A DNA stretch of 64,000 nucleotides. It comes from Botryotinia globosa. Lineage: Eukaryota; Ascomycota; Leotiomycetes; Helotiales; Sclerotiniaceae. The DNA lies in NCBI GenBank assembly GCA_014898425.1, contig RCSZ01000001.1:3782001-3846000 (forward strand), given 5' to 3'. The notes under the pieces are model-generated. The model did not search any database. It worked only from the letters and a program-made list of their open reading frames with translations, and had not been told where the DNA came from. Positions 36,566 to 49,737 of this stretch are shown here, piece after piece; within the stretch, counting starts at the first letter, position 1, and each line of letters begins with the position of its first letter. Position numbers and translations under genes: made by a program.

Positions 36566-37599
36566 AAGATTTGCTTATCCCAAATAAGTTAAAGCATAAA
36601 ATAACTTTGCTATTTTTTAACAAAGTTATAAGAAATCGGTTCAATATTGATTAAATAAAAACTTAAAATCCTTTGAAATAATATTAAAATAATCTAGTTT
36701 CTATTATAGGGTTAAAACAAATTGTTTTTAAAATAATAATCAATTGATGGATTTTCTTCGATTTATTTGATTTTTATTTAAGAATTATTATTGATATAAT
36801 AATACCTGAGATAATAGGCTTTTTGAATCCAATCTATATAAATGGGTTTGATTTATTTAGGTATATTAGATAAAATGTAATAATCATTTTCTTTTGACCT
36901 TAAAGGTTTTTAGTTAATTGCTATAATAATAAATAATATTTTTATTTAATATAATAATAGAAATTATATTTATTATAATAATCAAGAATCTCCTCGAATT
37001 CCCATCACTTGATTTTCTTATATATTTTATTATTTTTTTTAAAAACTCGATTTTGATTTTTATATAATTTAATAATATTAATAATATTTTAGTCTAATAA
37101 TCCTAATGAGTGGTGAAGTGATTGAAACAATAAATTATAAAATATTAAAAAAATCTTGAAATTAACTAGAAGTTATAATAAATAAATCTGTTTATAGATT
37201 TTGAGGATTTTGTAAAGATTATTCTATTTGTTATTATTCTTTTTTATTAAACAATTGGTTTTTATATTTTTTATATTAATCTATATCTTATTATTTTTTT
37301 TGTAAAAGGAAATATTGGTTTGAGTTTTATTAATATAATCTTTATATTTTTGAATCGATTGGATTGCAAATACTTTAAACTTAATTAGAATAAAATCAAA
37401 TCTATTTGTAATCTTATTAGCTTTAAGGAATTCTTATTTCCTTTGATATAATAAATTCAATAAAACTAATATAAATAATTCAATTCCAAAATATAAATAG
37501 TAATTATAATTAATAAAGAATAGGGATATACCAATAATTTCTGATATAATATTATTCAATGCGAATTTTATAAATAGAAGCTAATTAAACCAATTGTTT

Positions 37600-37800
37600 T
37601 GATAGAAGTTTATAAAAACACGAAAATATTACTCTACTATAACATTAATCCTTTTCGTTTAATCATCAAATTCAAAATAAAACGAAAAAGATTGTTTCAA
37701 AATGATTAATAAACATTTGGATAGGTATTTCCAGAATTCAGAAACAAATTGAAAGCCCCTATCAAATACAATATTATTGAAAACACTATACAAATAATAT
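37600..37800 (-). pseudogene. Integrase core fragment of the gypsy element
   Basis: Minus-strand translation near 37725-37785 gives DRGFQFVSEFW, the hallmark around the second catalytic Asp of Ty3/gypsy integrases (usually DRGSQFVSEFW). It is followed by a decayed stretch where the next catalytic Glu would lie. Stops interrupt both sides. Confidence 0.8.
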
Positions 37801-39099
37801 ATCTTTTCAATAAATCAATCTACAAATTTCTTTATAGATAATTCTATTACTAATATAAAATATTGTATTTTGGTTAAACAATAAATAATTATAATAATAT
37901 ACTGATATTTCTTTTTGTAGTATTCATTAATTAATAATAATATGATATAATTGATAAAAATATCTGATCAGGGATAGAATGATATTAATAAGAATTCAAG
38001 GAATTTAAATACAACAAAGCGAAAGGTTTTGATACGAAAATAGAATTAGCAAGTTTATACAAATATTTTAATCTTTTTAGATATATTAAATTATTAATAT
38101 ATACAAAAAATAAGATTAATAGTTTTGATATAATCTGAATATTTAATTAGTTTGATTGAATATATGTAATATATAATCTATATATAAAATTTGGTAAAAA
38201 GAAGAATAAAAAGATAATTACAATAAAAGATCTTATTATTGATTAATCTACAATTTTGTAAAACTATTCAAAAATTCTTTTGAATATTTAATAGCTAATA
38301 ATAAATAAAAAGATTTCGAAATATTATATATATAATTATAATTAATTTGAACAATTTATATACTTTATTAATAAGATTATTAATCGATTTATCAATATCA
38401 AGAATGATTATACCCATTAGAATTATAATTAGATCTAAATCATTACTTGTTTATTGAATGATATCCTTGAATACAATAATATCGAATACTCATTTTGGGA
38501 GGATTATTTATAAATGGTTTTTGATTCGATTATTGTTAGGATTAGCATATACTGGATAATCTTTAGTTTTGCAACTCAAAATATCAAAATGAACAACCTT
38601 ATAATTAAATCGATATATAATATAGAAGTTGAATTCTAATAAGAATTTAATCTATCTAGTTTATTATTGATTTAATATTTTTATCAATATAAAGTATTCA
38701 AGGTTTTTATAATTAATAATGATTTCAAATAATTTCTAAATATTATATAATTCCAGCCTTTATTTTTTTAATAATTTTATAATCACTAAGAGTTTTTTAT
38801 TATAGATTTTGTAATTATATTCAATAATATTATATTTTGATAAAAAATATATTATTAGATACAAATCTTTCTTATTATTATATTATAAAAGGATATTACC
38901 TATAATCTAATCGAAAATATTGGTTTTAATTATTATACAACAATGATAATCAAATATAATAAGGATTAGAGTAAAGGAGAAAGTATTCTTTAATATTATA
39001 AAAATATCTTTTTATTCAAAATTCTAACTCTATATTCTTTTTTTTTTTAAAAAGTGATTAAAAGGGTTTTACAATCTTGAAAAAATTGTAAATAAAATA

Positions 39100-39717
39100 T
39101 TGATAAAAATTAACAAATTTGAGGAAATACTAAAGGTTTTTGAATTTAATTAATGATTTCTAATTGAATATAGTATTGATTTTCTTTGAGTTTATTTTTA
39201 TATCTTTTAGGGTAATAATTAAATTGAGGTATTTAATTCTTTTTATTTCGAATTTGTATTTGTTGATATCGATTTGTAATCCGATATCGATTAGTTGTTA
39301 AATAACCTTGTGGATATGTTTTCTATGATTTATAATATTCTTGGAGTAAATCAAAATATCATCTAAATATATTGTATAAGTTTTATCCAGAAAGTTGAAG
39401 AGAATATAGTTGATATAATTCTGGAATAAGGCTAATGCATTGTAGAGTTTGAAGAGTATTACTAATGATTCGAATAGATTGAAACGAATAGTGAAAGTGG
39501 TTTTTCACTTGTAGTCCTTTGCAATTTGTAACTTATTGAAAGTAGCGATGATATTAAGCTTGATATAGATTTTAATGTAATATAAAGTATTGAGGGTTTT
39601 TTTAATCAATAATAAAGGGTATTGGTTTTTAATAATAATATTGTTTAGATTTTGATAATCTTGATAAATCCGAATATCTTCTCCTAATTTAATGATTAGA
39701 AAGAATGAAATAACCAA
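39100..39717 (-). pseudogene. Reverse transcriptase fragment of the gypsy element
   Basis: The minus-strand open part 39505-39717 reads RIYQDYQNLNNIIIKNQYPL, the gypsy block RxCVDYRxLNxxTIKNRYPLPL. Downstream, YLDD (39358-39369) is the polymerase catalytic motif, followed by ILIYSK, HRKHIHKV and a KYLNLIIT block (the usual F/YLG turned to YLN). Stops and changed residues show it is inactive. Confidence 0.9.
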
Positions 39718-42700
39718 TTGAAAATAAGATTTCCAAATGAATTCTTTATTTAGATTATTATCAAATCATTTATAAACAATTTGAAGCTTAATTAAGGATA
39801 TTGGATGGCTTTTGTTATATAATAATTTTTTGTTTAATATAATCTCGATTTTGTAATTCTATAAATATTATAATAAAAATTTATTAATAAAAAAGGATAG
39901 GAATCCTAAGTATAGGTTACAAAACCAGGGAGGTAGCTTATTTTAAATCTTTAATGTAAAAAAAATAAATTGATTTGTTTTTTCTATAAACTTATTAATA
40001 TTATTATTTACTAAACCTTAATATAATTGAATAGGATTCTTAATTATTATATAATATAGATTATAGATTTTATTTAATTTATTTCAAAATATTTTTATAA
40101 TATAAATGTTATTGTTTTTATAGAATTATATAAAATTATTAGTTGTAAAAAACTTTATGTTTTGTATTTTGGGATAAATACTTTGTATAATATCGAATAG
40201 TTTGTTTGAGGGATTTGATAGTGATGATAATAATAAAAATAAGGTATTCTGGTTTTATAATAGTTTTTTATATTTTCTAGAATTAATAATAAATCGAGTT
40301 GGGACTGATTTTAAGAATAAATGATTAAGGATTATTTTAATTTGGGTATTTGTTTTATTATTGATATAATAAATATAATAGGGGTTTTTGTTTTTGTTGT
40401 TTTCGAGATTGATAATATTAGGGTTTCTTTAGATATTCAGAATCTCAATAGGTTTGAGAATTGTTGATTGATTTCGAAATAATAAGGATTTAATTTCGAA
40501 GCTTTTGTTAATAATGTTTTTTATAAAAGCTGATTTTGAAACAAGCTTTTATAGGGGTAATTTGGGATTGATTATAATTTTGTTATTTTTTGATAAAATT
40601 ATTTTATAGTTATTAGATATATTAGAGATAATAGTTATTATAGTATTAATAAAATAATAATATTTCGAATAATATATAAATATAAATTTGAATATTATTA
40701 TTAATTAATTAATAATAAAGTTATAATATTAAAGCTAAAGAAAACTAAGGATTAATAGATTTATAGTTGATAGAATAATAATATAAAACAAATTGATTTT
40801 TCAATAATTATTGATTTATATATTTAGGAATATATATTAAGAGAGGATATTAAAGAGCTTTTTATTAGTTAGGAATAGATAATGGATATAGAGGAGGGGT
40901 TGTATAGATATTTAGAGTTTAAAAATGATTTCTTTATTAATAAAATTATAGTTTATAGTTTTATTATTTATAAAACTAATAAGCAAAATAATTATATTAA
41001 ATATAAAAAAGATTTTTGTTAAGATTTTAAAAAACTTATTATTTATTATTTTAAGATACAAAAAATCTCTAGATATAATTGATCTTTTAATTTATAAAGG
41101 TAAATTTCTTATAGAAAATTTCAATTTACAATTATAAATTAAGATTAATCTTTTGATATATTAAACTAAGAAATAAAGCTTCTATTTTCTTTTGAATAAA
41201 CAAATCCCTTAATATATTCTTTCAAATCAAATTTTTAAGTAAAACTAAAAAGAATCAATAAAATATAATGTAATGGTATAGCTAGGAAATAATTAATAGA
41301 TGGGAAACGATTGATAGGTGGGAATAGACTTTAATATAAAGAATTGATAATATTATGATAAAATCTAAAGTTCTAATATTAATTAGCTGTAAGAAAGCAA
41401 TTGATATAAAAATTATATTCTATATTAATATTGATATTATACTTTATATTATTAATTCATTTCTTATTGCAATTGTTTTTAATATAATCTAGTTTCTTAT
41501 AATAAAGATAAAGGCCAAAATCAAAATATTGTTTTCGAATATAGTAGGGTAGAGAACATTAATTTTATTAAGCAGCGTTTAGTTGTATAGAATTATTAAA
41601 TAACTCTAATGTAGGGGGGATTGTAGTTAAAACTAGTTTTCTATTGTAGTATCTCAATTGATTACGGTTGAAATTAATATTCTAGCTTTTTCGTTGATTA
41701 TCAAGGTGAGTTTTCTCTTTTAGATTATTATAGATATTTTACTACTAAATTGTTTATATATTAATATTAATAGTAAAAGGTTTATTAAAACAATTAATTG
41801 AAGTATTAATCAACTTTTATAAAATCTTAAACTTGAGGTTAGTGATTTGTTATTCAATGGTTTTTCTATATTTAATAATAAATTGCTTGAATTTAATAAT
41901 GAAATTATTAAATAGAGTCTTTCTTATCTTATATTTATTATAATCTATAAAAACTTTTTATAAAAAATTAAGGGTTTAATATTGTTTATTCAACTCGTTT
42001 TAAATATTTGTTATAATATATCATTTAAAGGATTAGAGATTGAAGTTATATAGATTATTTATAATTATATCGAAATATATTTGATTGTTTGTATAAGTTG
42101 AATCAAAAAGTAAATTGGCAAGGAATATAATCCATTAGAATTCTGATTCATTTTTGTAATCTGTAATTAAATAATAATTGATTGTACTATGGAATACTAT
42201 ATACTAATTCTAATATTTTATAATATTTTGTTTATTACTATTGAACTTCTTAGAGAAAATGAGGTATTTTTAGTAAAACAGAGCTTTTGGATTATTATAA
42301 ACAATAATCTTTAATATTTCAATTGTATTTTGTAATTTGGTAATCTATAATTGAATTTTATTAGCTTGGGTATATACTATAGCAATTTGTTTTTATAATA
42401 AAATTATAATCATTTCAATTGAAATAAATATAATTTGAATAGTTGTAAAATATATAATATTTGAATTATAGAATAGATTTATGAATAAGAAAATATTAGT
42501 TTCGATAGAATTAATGGTATAATTTAAAAAAAGGAATTGTGGGGGCAGACTAAATATAACTATTTGATTGATTATTTTTAAAATATTTTTGTAGCTATAA
42601 AACGTTTTTGTAGAGTTTTCAATGGTGAGTTAATATAGATATGTTTTAATACAATTGAATAACTTTGCTAAAAAATAACAAAGTTATTTATAATAAATCA

Positions 42701-42830
42701 ATAATAGATTCAATTAATACAATTGGATTGTAATTTCGATGGAATCAAGGTAGTCGAGGTAATCAAAGTATAACTTGAATAAATATTTTTAAAATAAAGT
42801 TATAATAATTTCTAAATAGATAATATAAAT

Positions 42831-42980
42831 TGTCAAGATATGGGTAAAGACTTATATTGTATTATAAGGGTTTTAAATGCTATAAAAGGTTGAGGCCCTA
42901 TTATAGGAAGTAGGGCATACTAAGGGCATGCTAAGGGTTTGTGCCTGAGGCACGAAGGCAACGTAGTTGGCGCCGTGATA
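42831..42980 (-). repeat. 5' LTR of the gypsy element, mildly RIP-mutated
   Basis: In plus orientation it starts TGTCAAGATATGGG and ends GGCGCCGTGATA. It differs from the solo LTR by relatively few transitions, far fewer than the partner LTR at 36403-36552. Confidence 0.9.
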
Positions 42981-42985
42981 AATAT

Positions 42986-44045
42986 TTTAGTTTATCTTTT
43001 GTTTTAAAACTAATCTTTTAGAATATTATTAATATAATTTCACAAAAAGTTTGTAAAGTTATATTTAATATTCTTTAGAATTTAATATTCTAGGAATTAT
43101 ATCTTATATTTCTAGAATATCCTATAAGTAATATTATATATATATATCTGAAACTCTTTATAGATATTTAATATCCCTTATCATAATTGAATTATTAAGA
43201 TCTTTAATATTATTATAGTTTATATATTAGTAATTCTATAATTTATTATTAATCTATTATAATATTATTCTCTTTTTAGTTTAACGTTTATTTCAAATGT
43301 TTATATTATTATTTCTTTTCTTTTATTTATTTGAATAATTATGATACTTTCTTTTATTTATTTGAATAATTATGATACTTTCTTTTTCATTATACTTTTT
43401 ATACAAATGTTCTTTATTTATAATCCTACTTTTTTATTTAATTATATTATCTATTCTAATAGCAAATATAAATTTTATATTTTGTATATTCAAATTAATT
43501 ATAATTATTTAATAAACAAGAATTTATTAAAATATTATACTATATATATTTATTTCAAAAAAGGTCATTGTTATTTTAAACTTATAATACTCTTTTAATA
43601 TAGTATTCTAAAACAATAATAAAAGCAATTTCGTTTAAAAAAGGAAAAGATTTTTATTGAATTGTAAATTCTATATATTAATTCTCAAAAATTAACGATT
43701 TACATTTTTTAATTATATCGCTAATAAGAATTTCTTTACAAATATAAAAAAAATGATTTATTATAATCTTTATATACTAAAGGAATTTGATTTAACTAAA
43801 AAGAATGAAAAATAAAAAATAAAAAAATAAAAAGAAGTATATAGAAAAAATAATAATAAACATTATTACTATATTTACTTCTAGTAATTCTTTTTCTTTT
43901 AATTTCTTCAATCTCTTTTTGTCTTTATTATTTAAAATGAAATTTGAAAATTTATTAACAAATATAAATACTTTAAATGAAATATTTATAACTTTTTAGA
44001 ATAAGTGAAATCTTTTTTGAATTCCTATATATTTTCTAAATATAA
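42986..44045. other. AT-rich spacer with a short tandem duplication
   Basis: Near 43318-43386 a 31-bp unit (TTTGAATAATTATGATACTT core) is present twice in tandem. No gene or element is otherwise recognised. Confidence 0.5.
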
Positions 44046-44050
44046 ATAAT

Positions 44051-44200
44051 TGTCAGGGTACGGGTAAAGACTTATATTGTACCATAAGGGTTCTAAGTGC
44101 TATGAAAGGTTGAGGCCCTATTATAGGAAGTAGGGCACGCTAAGGGCACGCTAAGGGCTCGTGCCTAAGGCACGAAGGCAACGTAGTTGGCGCCGTGACA
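44051..44200 (-). repeat. Solo LTR of the gypsy family, 5-bp target duplication
   Basis: The 150-bp unit reads TGTCAGGGTACGGG ... GGCGCCGTGACA in plus orientation and is flanked by ATAAT on both sides (44046-44050 and 44201-44205). It is the least mutated of the three copies. Recombination between the two LTRs of a former element would explain a solo LTR with an intact duplication. Inner direct repeats (ACGCTAAGGGC type) are visible. Confidence 0.92.
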
Positions 44201-45099
44201 ATAATCTAATTATTTGATTAAATGTTTAATCTTGTTTCCAATATATTTACAATCTAATATTGTTTCGATATTATATATAATATTTGAATTAATTGATTCA
44301 ATTTCTGTAAATAATATTTTTAATATTTTTAATAATATTAATTCAAATAGAAATATATAGAATACTAAATAGATATATGTTATTATATTTAATAATTTCA
44401 ATTAATAATTAATCATTTCCATTACCTTATTAATTTTAAATAATTCTAATTTTCTATAATTGAGTTTATTATTTGATCTTTTGATTTCGATATTTCGTTA
44501 TAATGAATAAACTTTATTCCTTTTTTAAATATAGATTCTATAACGTAACATATATAGAACTCGGACAGGTACCTTTATATTACATTTTATATATAAAGGT
44601 ATTTAAAGCGACTTTTTATATCTCTAAAAAATACTAAAGATATAGCTTAGATATTTTAAAATATAATATATTCAATATAATCATCTAGTATAACAGAATG
44701 TTATAGAGATATAAAAATATTAAGTAAAGATATTAAAGTTTCTTTTAAATTTTCGGTTTTGTCTAATAAAAATTATAATGGGAATTTTTAGAATCGTATT
44801 AATTCAAGAATAATATTATCAAAAAGTGTTTTGTAACTTTAATACTATATTGAATTCGTAAGAAGCAAGTCAAGTTTTTTTGTACTCATGTATTATGTAA
44901 TCATATATCTCTATAACTATAGCAAATTTGTTAATTGATACACATAAGGTTCCCTCTGATTGGTTATAAGTAATGTGCGAAATTTTCTATTGGTTGGAGC
45001 TTAGTTTTTCCGGCTAGATAGAGGGGGAAATCTTATAGAAATACTTTAATTCAATACACAACCTTAAAGAAATTGATAAGATAAAATAAAAAGATATGT

Positions 45100-45345
45100 T
45101 TTATTTAATTAGAATTCAAGGAATCGATTGATATAATTTTTTCTGAATTATCTCAAAAATTAAAATTTATATTAATTATTGAAGTATTAGAATAATAAAA
45201 GATTGAATATTAAAAGCGATTTATTATTTGAATATATTGAAATGTTTTAATAATGAATATAAATTCTAATTTTTGAGATAACTCAAAAATAATTATATCA
45301 ATCGATTCCTTAAATTCTAATTAATAAAAATGTCCTTTTTCTTTT
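45100..45345. repeat. Imperfect inverted repeat (foldback arms)
   Basis: The arm at about 45108-45180 (AGAATTCAAGGAATCGATTG ... CTCAAAAATTA) returns inverted at about 45253-45335 (CAATCGATTCCTTAAATTCT at its end). A third, more decayed copy of the second arm is at about 45490-45560. Confidence 0.7.
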
Positions 45346-45681
45346 TATTTTATTAATTCTTTTAAGATTATATATTGAATTTAATAGTTTCTTATATAAG
45401 TTAAGAATTGATTAATAATCAAATCTAATTTTTAAAATATTAATAAAAAATATTTCGAAAATTGGAATTTATTAAAATAGAATTAAATATAAAATTTCAT
45501 TTTTGAAATAATTTAAAAAAGATTATATAAATTAATTCTTTAAATTCTAATTAATAATAAAATATTATTTTATTTTATTTTATTTTATTAAATTCTTTAA
45601 GATTGTATATTGAATTGAATAATTTCTTATATAAATTGAGGATATAAATTGAATGAAAAAGAAAAAAAGTAGTAATCATAT

Positions 45682-45921
45682 TGTAAAAGAGTAGAAGGTG
45701 GTAGGGTCATAGAGTAGTCCTTCTCATATACTATAGGAAAGTTATCATAGTGTGTCGCTTCAAATAGAGAGAAGGAGGGGGAGGTTTTATATAGTGTTTT
45801 ACAAGACGTATTAGAAGTTTGATGAATGGAAACTGACTGCTCTTTCTAAGCTATAAGGAAAAGGGCTATAAATACTAGCTACAAAGGTGGACTATGTAAT
45901 CAGCACAAAGATTCGCTCACA
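45682..45921 (+). repeat. 240-bp solo LTR, family B, copy 1
   Basis: The unit starts TGTAAAAGAGTAGAAGG, ends CGCTCACA, and is flanked by ATAT on both sides. The match at 56333-56572 has exactly the same length. A TATA-box-like GCTATAAATACTAGCTAC lies near its 3' part, as in LTR promoters. The interrupted repeat exists without this insertion, in inverted form, near 51490-51560, which serves as the empty site. Confidence 0.85.
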
Positions 45922-46106
45922 ATATATAAAAGACTAAAGGTTTTCAAATAATATATTTTTTATATTACTAGCTTCAAAACTAAGGTTTTTATAAAGGATT
46001 GAAGTTAAAATAATATAAATATAACTAGAGCTTATATAATCAATTAACAGAGGTTTATATTGAATGTAGTTGATCTAATATTAATAAAAATTATTTTAAT
46101 ATTATA

Positions 46107-46325
46107 GCTTTTGTAGTTCAGTGGTATAATTAATGATCTAATGTAAAGTGACCCACTAAAATCTAAATAAAATTAAAAAATCTAAATAAAAAAAGATAAA
46201 CCGACTTCGCCTACAAGCTTTCAATAAAGTTTCTTTTTTAGATTTTTATAATTATATAATATTTTCTCAAAAAGCAAGGGGTTTGAAGGCTCGCAGGCTT
46301 TTGATATTATTAGAGGATAATTACA
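46107..46325 (+). repeat. tRNA-headed dispersed repeat (SINE-like), copy A
   Basis: The head reads GCTTTTGTAGTTCAGTGGTA, like the 5' part of a tRNA with a good A box (TAGTTCAGTGG). No B box follows, and the rest is unrelated AT-rich sequence ending in GCAAGGGG ... GGCTCGCAGGC. The same sequence lies inverted at 50722-50976. The shared repeat is longer than the head and continues left of 46107. It may therefore be a larger repeat with a tRNA-like piece rather than a true SINE. Confidence 0.4.
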
Positions 46326-48656
46326 ATTCCTTATATAAATAGATTATTATTATTTATAATTAAATCTCGAGTGTAACGAGGATTGGGGGTTTGGGGGTTA
46401 GCCCCTATAAAAATTAAAGAAATAAGAGAAAAAGCTTCTATGAATCCACGGTCTGAAAAATTCTTTTTCCCCGACGGCTAGTTTCATTAGATATTAAACC
46501 TAATTATCAAAAAAACTAAATTATCTTTAATATTCATAAAGATATAAAAAGTTGCTATAAGTACCTTTATATATAAAATTTGGTGTAAAGGTAATCTTAC
46601 CTGTCCGAGTTCCCTATATATCCGAGTTCCTTATACTTTATATTACTACATTTTGTATTATAGTATACGAGCTTTTTTCGGCCCTTCGGGGCTAAAAATA
46701 TCAACGGGCTCGCTAACACTCTCCGTAGTTATTTTTCACGCCCCTCAGGACCTATAATTATATCTGTATTGTATAGCTTTTAGAATTCTAAAAATAAATA
46801 AGATTAATATTTTTATATTTTCAATTAAAATATGAATTTTGAAGCTATTCAGAGATTATAAGCTTTTGAGGTGGTGGTCTGTGCACCATTCTAGGTAGGG
46901 CATATTCATAATAATAATAATAATCATAATAATAATAATAATCATAATAATAATGATAATAATAATAATGATAATAATAATGATAATAATTTTTATTAAA
47001 TTTTTTTATTAACCTCTAGCTTTTAGCTTATATAAAAGTATTAAAGGTATAATCAAACTTTAAAACTTTAAAACCTTAAAACCTTATAAATCTTCTAATT
47101 CTTTTTCTAATTCTTTTTCTAATTCTTTCTCTAATTCTTTTTCTAATTCTTTTTCTAATTCTTTTCTAATTCCTTTTCTAATTCCTTATCTTTTTTATTA
47201 TAAATCTAAACTTTTTACTATAAAATCAATTAAATAATTAATATATTAACAATGTGACAATAACTCTTTTTCTTAATATAAAAATAGTATTATTCAAAAA
47301 CTATTAATTCAAAAAATATAAATATATCAATTAATTATATTTTATATATTATTTATAATTAATATATTTATTAATCTATTTTCTAATCTTTGATATTTAT
47401 TATATAATTTTCTTTTTTCAATTAATTAATTTCTAATTATAAATTATATTTTAAATTCTATATATTAGAGATTATTTATTATTATATTATTATATTATTA
47501 TATTTATTATATTTATTATTTATTATATTATTATATTTATTATATTTATTATATTTATTATATTTATTATATTTATTATATTTATTATATTTATTATATT
47601 TATTATATTTATTATATTTATTATATTATTATATTTATTATATTTATTATATTTATTATATTTATTATATTTATTATATTTATTATATTTATTATATTTA
47701 TTATATTTATTATATTTATTATATTTATTATATTTATTATATTTATTATGTTTATTATCGATATATTAATTGAATATTAAAGTTTTGAAGCAATATATTT
47801 TGAAGTAATAGATTTTGAAGTAATATATTATATAATCACTCAAGCCAATTAGAATTATATACAACAATAACTTTTGATAATATTATAGCTTTTTAATGAT
47901 TTCATTATTATATCTACAATTACTGATTATAAAATTATAAAAATAACACTATTAAAAAGCTCTTTTTTGAAGGATTCTGATTATAATATTTAAACTCATT
48001 TCATAAATTCATTTACTTCTATTTGTTGAACCTCAATCTAATACTATATTATAATGTTCCTACACAGACTTTATGTACTTTCTAGACTAATCAGCTTCCA
48101 GTTATAAACCTTGTTTTAAATCCTGTATGTTAGGGATTATTGTTCTAGAAGATATGAATCTTAAATCAAAAATAAGTTGTTTTTAAAGATCTTTTAATTA
48201 TTTGATTTGTATTATTGCTAATTCGATATTAACTTCTTATACTTATAATATTGGGATTTTATAAGTTTAGAAATTGAATTCAAAATTAATTCATACTAGA
48301 GTGATTTTCGTAGTTTCCGTTTCTGATATATTATAGACGAATTGTACTATAGATAATAGTTTTATTTAATTATTTTATTGATAATTTATATAACATTTAA
48401 AATATACTTTCATTATTTAATTGATCCTTTTTATTTGATTATCTATTTGTAAATAGAAAGATATTGATAATTTTCTCTTAATATTTATAAATACTAATAA
48501 AATAATCTAGAATTTTAAAGTAGAAAGTTTATCTCGATTTGAAATTATCTTATTTAATATTCTATATATATTTATTATAATCCTAAAGAATATATATACT
48601 AGTTATTTAGCATTCTATATTTCCTTGAATGATATTATATAATGTAACGTATAGGG
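46326..48656. other. AT-rich stretch with simple-sequence arrays
   Basis: AATAAT/AATCAT arrays lie at 46906-46990, a 12-bp unit TTCTAATTCTTT array at about 47095-47185, and a long array of the 9-bp unit ATTTATTAT at about 47470-47757. GC spots at 46678-46700 (CGGCCCTTCGGGGC, a perfect small hairpin) and 46715-46750 stand out. No gene is visible. Confidence 0.7.
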
Positions 48657-48919
48657 AACTCGAACATATAGGGAACTCAGACACTTTTATTTTAGTTTAT
48701 TATCAATTGGAAATCGTAATAACTTTTATTATATATATTTAATCGCCTTTTATACTTGTTCAAATTGAAAAGAAGTTTTAAAAAGCTATAATTTCATTTC
48801 AATTAAAAGAATTTAAATCAACTAAAAAGATTATAGAGTATTTTGAAATCTTTAAATCTATTTTAGCTGATAGGCTGATTAGAAAGAAAATATGTTTATG
48901 TTTTCAAATTTATGAAATA

Positions 48920-49735
48920 AGTCGACTACTCTACTTTCAGGCCACCCCTCTTTTGGGCTATCCTTTTACATCAAAAATCACTTTTTTGGCCTATTAATAT
49001 CTCTATCAATATTGAACATAATTGAATAAAAATGTATATTTATATAATTTAAGTTATTTTAAGCTTATATTAGAATTTTTAGAGTTTTAGAATTTTTGTG
49101 GATCAATTTCTAAGGCTTCAAAATATCGATTTTCAATTTATATATAAATTACATACAAATTTAAATTTTTATAAAATCTTTAATAATTTTTTAACAATAA
49201 TTATTAAAAGAAAATTGTATATCTTTTTGAAAATTTCAAATCTGAATCTATATAGAAATTTCAAAAGAAAATTAAAAAAATGAATAAATATAGAGATATA
49301 ATATACAATGAGTTAAGAGTAGTATAAATAATTCTTGTAATTTTAAGAGTACCTCTTTAAATATTTTTTTATAAGAATTTTTTTATTTTTTTAAGATTTT
49401 CTAGATTGAATCTTTTATAAATTTATAATAAAAATTTATAATTTATTTTTAACTATTTTTCCTTAAAAGTTATTGTAGATTTTATGAAATTCTAGATTTG
49501 TATGTAATTTGTATATAATTAAAAATTGATATTTCGAAGCTTTAGAAATCGATCCAAAAAAATCCTAAAAATCTAAAAATTTCAAAATAGATTTGGAATG
49601 ATTTGAATTATATAGATTGGAATTTTTATTGAATTATATTGAATATTGATAGAGATATTGATAGATTAAAAAAGTGATTTTTAGTATAAAAGAGTGACCC
49701 GAAACAGGGGTGGCCCGAAAGTAGGATGGTCGACT
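48920..49735 (-). mobile_element. Foldback/TIR element, copy 2 (TA target)
   Basis: This 816-bp member of the 23508-24319 family lies in the opposite orientation, as judged by its asymmetric centre. Left end AGTCGACTACTCTACTTTC, right end GTAGGATGGTCGACT, with TA on both sides (48918-48919 and 49736-49737). Near the right end the GGCCACCCCTGTTTCGGGTC-type block is better preserved than in copy 1. It directly abuts a half copy of the same family. Confidence 0.85.
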
Positions 49736-49737
49736 TA

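Larger units (their letters stand above)
36403..42980 (-). mobile_element. Full-length Ty3/gypsy LTR retrotransposon, RIP-decayed
   Basis: Two related 150-bp LTRs bound a 6.58-kb unit with the 5-bp target duplication AATAT at 36398-36402 and 42981-42985. The coding sense is minus. Reverse transcriptase and integrase relics lie inside in the gypsy order (integrase on the 3' side of RT), and a polypurine tract borders the 3' LTR. All pol frames are broken by stops, so the element is dead. A solo LTR of the same family stands at 44051-44200. I could not read gag or the primer-binding site. Confidence 0.93.
44556..46612. mobile_element. Candidate TIR element with ends GAACTCGGACAGGTA
   Basis: The left part (from 44556: GAACTCGGACAGGTA, then TTTTATATATAAAGGTA near 44585-44602 and ACTTTTTATATCTCT) recurs inverted at the right (46525-46612), giving inverted termini of about 90 bp around a 2-kb body. 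The end motif is itself doubled at the right (46600-46632), and a similar doubled motif stands alone at 48657-48690. The body holds a foldback, a solo LTR and a tRNA-headed repeat. I found no clean target duplication, so the limits are tentative. It could instead be two inverted copies of one repeat. Confidence 0.4.

Noticed and set aside
47470..47757. Regular short-unit array that could suggest a CRISPR
   Set aside because: It is a contiguous 9-bp AT microsatellite with no spacers, in a eukaryotic context.
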